A program made the translations under genes and the position numbers. The notes beneath the pieces were generated by a model. The model made no database searches. It worked only from the letters and a program-made list of their open reading frames with translations, and was not told the origin of the DNA. Source: Ignavibacteriota bacterium (GTDB taxonomy: Bacteria; Bacteroidota; Ignavibacteria; Kapaibacteriales; UBA2268). From it: a DNA stretch of 58,244 bases. The stretch spans positions 1-58,244 of the forward strand of contig JAGQWJ010000015.1 of assembly GCA_020437395.1 (NCBI GenBank), in the 5' to 3' direction. Of the stretch, positions 56,375 to 58,244 are shown piece by piece. Every line of letters starts with the position of its first letter. The first letter of the stretch is position 1.

Positions 56375-57994
56375 ATGAATTTTAAGTGTTTATATAGGAT
56401 GAAGTTAATAAACACATTTTTCTTCGTATTTTTTGTATTTTCAATAAATACCTATTCTCAATCTTTTGTAAAGGAAGGTATTTATGCCGACGGTCGATTA
56501 GAAGTTGGTGCCACCGGAAGTATGACCAAATATTTTGGCGAATTTACTGACAATAATGTGGGTTTAGCCGGAGGTTTTTTTACACGTTATTTCTTCCCTT
56601 ATGTACCAGAATTGGCAATAGGAGCTCGTGCTGGTTTTGGCTATCTAAATTATGAACGAAGATATATAAACAGACTTGGTTCTGATTTTTACAGACAATT
56701 TCCACGTGAATATTTCTTAGATGCTGACAGAAGGGCTTATGAAAGATCAACAAAAATTACGACCGTAGATTTATTACTTTTCGTAAACTTATTACCACGC
56801 TCCCAAATCAATTACTATATCTTTGGTGGTTTTTCTGTACTTTCCTTCCAAAATCAAGATATTCAGGAAAGTCCATTAGATCCTGGTGGTGACAGAATAC
56901 ACTACCCAGAATTCAAAGTCCAAGATGAAATAGATTTTCATCCAGTTGGTGGTATGGGTATAGATGTATTTCTATACAGAGATTTATCTTTAGGTATTCA
57001 CGCATCTTATCATATACTAACTACAGATTACTTAGATGGTTATGCCCAGATTCCTCCTGAAGGTTCTCTTGCTAATACCGATGGTATTGGTGAGGTTGGT
57101 ATGAAGTTGTCATATTATCTCTTTAGTGATAATGACCCAGATAATGATGGTTTAACAAATGATGAAGAAAAGGAATATGGAACTTTTCCCTATAAAGCGG
57201 ATACTGATGATGATGGTATAAATGATTATGATGAAATTCATCTTTACAAATCTAATCCTCTATCGATTGATTCTGACGGAGATGGATTGACGGATGCCCA
57301 AGAAGTAGCAAATAATACTAACTTAAACACAGTAGATACTGACAAAGACGGTTTAACAGACTATGAAGAAATAATGCTTCATAATTCCAATCCGAACATT
57401 GCTGATTCTGATAGAGACGGTTTGACTGATTTAGAAGAAGTTAAAGCTGGATCTGACCCGATGAAAGGAGATACTGATGGCGATGGAATACTTGATATAG
57501 ATGATAAATGCCCTTCTGTATTTGGGATAAAGATACTTCAAGGGTGCCCACAAACAGAAGCATTCGTAAAGGAAATAGAAACAAGAGACACTGTATTTGT
57601 CAAATCAAAACCTGATACTGTAATAATAGTTCAAGAAATAGAAAAGATAAAAAAAGGGGAGACTTACAAACCTAAAGGTATTCACTTCTTAACAGGTAGT
57701 GCTGAGATAAGAGTAGAGTCAGAACTTATACTCGATGATATAGCCAATTGGCTAGAGAGAGAAAAAGATATAAAAATAGAAATTCAAGGTCATACTGACC
57801 AAGAAGGAAATGAAGATGTAAATATGAGATTATCCATAGATAGGGCAGAGGCAGTTATGTTCTACCTGATAAAGAAAGGAATATCTCCTACAAGACTTCA
57901 GGCCAAAGGATTTGGTGAAACTAAACCACTCGACACAAGTGGAACTAAGAAAGCTATGGCTAAGAACCGAAGAATTGAATTCAAGATTATTTAA
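56375..57994 (+). CDS. OmpA-family outer-membrane protein with thrombospondin type-3 repeats
   Basis: The 539-residue product has a signal peptide ending INTYSQ (start at 56375, or at 56399 which gives a shorter n-region). A beta-barrel-like N-terminal domain of about 230 residues follows, then five DxDxDGxxD-type calcium-binding repeats at about 252-385 (for example DSDGDGLTDAQE, DTDKDGLTDYEE, DSDRDGLTDLEE, DTDGDGILDIDD). A C-terminal OmpA domain (about 425-539) contains IEIQGHTDQEGNEDVNMRLS and LQAKGFGETKPLDT. It anchors the outer membrane to peptidoglycan. It is 12 bases after purA and may share its transcript. Confidence 0.94.
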   Translation: MNFKCLYRMKLINTFFFVFFVFSINTYSQSFVKEGIYADGRLEVGATGSMTKYFGEFTDNNVGLAGGFFTRYFFPYVPELAIGARAGFGYLNYERRYINRLGSDFYRQFPREYFLDADRRAYERSTKITTVDLLLFVNLLPRSQINYYIFGGFSVLSFQNQDIQESPLDPGGDRIHYPEFKVQDEIDFHPVGGMGIDVFLYRDLSLGIHASYHILTTDYLDGYAQIPPEGSLANTDGIGEVGMKLSYYLFSDNDPDNDGLTNDEEKEYGTFPYKADTDDDGINDYDEIHLYKSNPLSIDSDGDGLTDAQEVANNTNLNTVDTDKDGLTDYEEIMLHNSNPNIADSDRDGLTDLEEVKAGSDPMKGDTDGDGILDIDDKCPSVFGIKILQGCPQTEAFVKEIETRDTVFVKSKPDTVIIVQEIEKIKKGETYKPKGIHFLTGSAEIRVESELILDDIANWLEREKDIKIEIQGHTDQEGNEDVNMRLSIDRAEAVMFYLIKKGISPTRLQAKGFGETKPLDTSGTKKAMAKNRRIEFKII

Positions 57995-58107
57995 TTCTTG
58001 TAAAAAGTGCACCCCATAATAAAATGGATTTAAAACTTCGTTATAATTACCCCAATATTTACTATTTACAACTAAATACAATAAGGGGACGTGTTCCCTT
58101 AATTTAA

Positions 58108-58149
58108 AATGTTACTAATTCAAACCTTTTTAACTCTAGTAGTAACATT
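58108..58149. repeat. 10-bp inverted repeat
   Basis: AATGTTACTA (58108-58117) is exactly inverted as TAGTAACATT (58140-58149) with 22 bases between. It could be a hairpin in a leader or terminator, or a protein-binding site for a gene beyond the edge. No T run follows. Confidence 0.5.
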
Positions 58150-58196
58150 ATGTTGTGACTGTTGATAAAAAAACTGGTTTTTCACTTCTTATTTGC

Positions 58197-58226
58197 AAAT
58201 TAAATTAAATTAAATTAAATTAAATT
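58197..58226. repeat. Six tandem copies of AAATT
   Basis: A perfect pentanucleotide array of six units lies in the non-coding right edge. The array may be prone to copy-number change and could tune a promoter beyond the window. Confidence 0.85.
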
Positions 58227-58244
58227 AGACCTCAATTTTGTTTT

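Larger units (their letters stand above)
57995..58244. other. Non-coding right edge of the window
   Basis: The last 250 bases hold no gene I can support. They contain a weak 7-bp hairpin (TAAGGGG near 58082 with TTCCCTTA), a 10-bp inverted repeat at 58108-58149 and six tandem AAATT units at 58197-58226. Confidence 0.6.

Noticed and set aside
58109-58165. Eighteen-residue ORF at the right edge
   Set aside because: It overlaps an inverted repeat, has no ribosome site and is too short to distinguish from chance.
58197-58226. AAATT array as a CRISPR
   Set aside because: The units are five bases without spacers and no cas genes are present.

Overview
The window reads as about 58 kb of an AT-rich (roughly one third G+C by eye) chromosome from the Bacteroidota/Chlorobiota side of the FCB group, most like a deep-branching Ignavibacteria- or Kapabacteria-type lineage. 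This placement is an inference. It rests on a complete alternative complex III (ACIII) operon, Kdo transferase, OmpA-type porins with calcium-binding repeats, and promoters of the Bacteroidetes form TTTG-N19-TAnnTTTG. Both the rpsA and secD promoters show this form, rpsA exactly. I see no rRNA, tRNA, CRISPR array, phage or insertion sequence. Almost all of it is densely packed housekeeping sequence, with many 1-29 base overlaps and several TTG or GTG starts.

Layout. 1-7328: tail of an unknown gene, then mreB-mreC-mreD (cell shape), smc (chromosome condensation) and two small exported proteins. 7325-9351 (minus): waaA (Kdo transferase) and a crotonase. 9412-13665: a phosphodiester glycosidase-like exported protein whose true start appears non-canonical, an orphan MalK-type ABC ATPase and an ABC-F ATPase. 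13649-16813: an NlpC/P60 peptidase (minus), a nitrilase-family amidase and murC. 16833-21188: two overlapping parvulin-type chaperones and a pentapeptide-repeat lipoprotein. 21182-23765: comF-like and DoxX-like genes (minus) and a phosphohexomutase.

24003-39042 is one long aerobic respiratory operon. It encodes ACIII (actA, a tiny Tat-like protein, actB, actC, a fused actD-actE, actF), a membrane cytochrome c, SCO, an A2-type cytochrome c oxidase (subunits I, III, IV, II), haem O synthase and an unusual protein with eight predicted membrane segments and a haem-c tail. A strong terminator closes it. Together these genes would oxidise menaquinol, pass electrons through membrane-tethered c haems and reduce oxygen.

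39115-44289: an M24 peptidase (minus), an Ogg2-type DNA glycosylase, truA, and a three-gene set of HlyD-like, VTC polyphosphate-polymerase-like and DUF4956 membrane proteins. 44449-49909 (minus): rpsA, an amidohydrolase and two glycosyltransferases. 49929-57994: an AbgT-type transporter, secD, secF, a STAS protein, purA and an OmpA/thrombospondin-3-repeat outer-membrane protein.

The observations I consider most worth checking are the ActD-ActE fusion, the 8-TM/cytochrome c protein, the small Tat-like protein inside the ACIII operon, the missing ATG in front of an evident signal peptide at about 9412, and the HlyD/VTC/DUF4956 cassette. I did not find a plainly new defence or mobile system.
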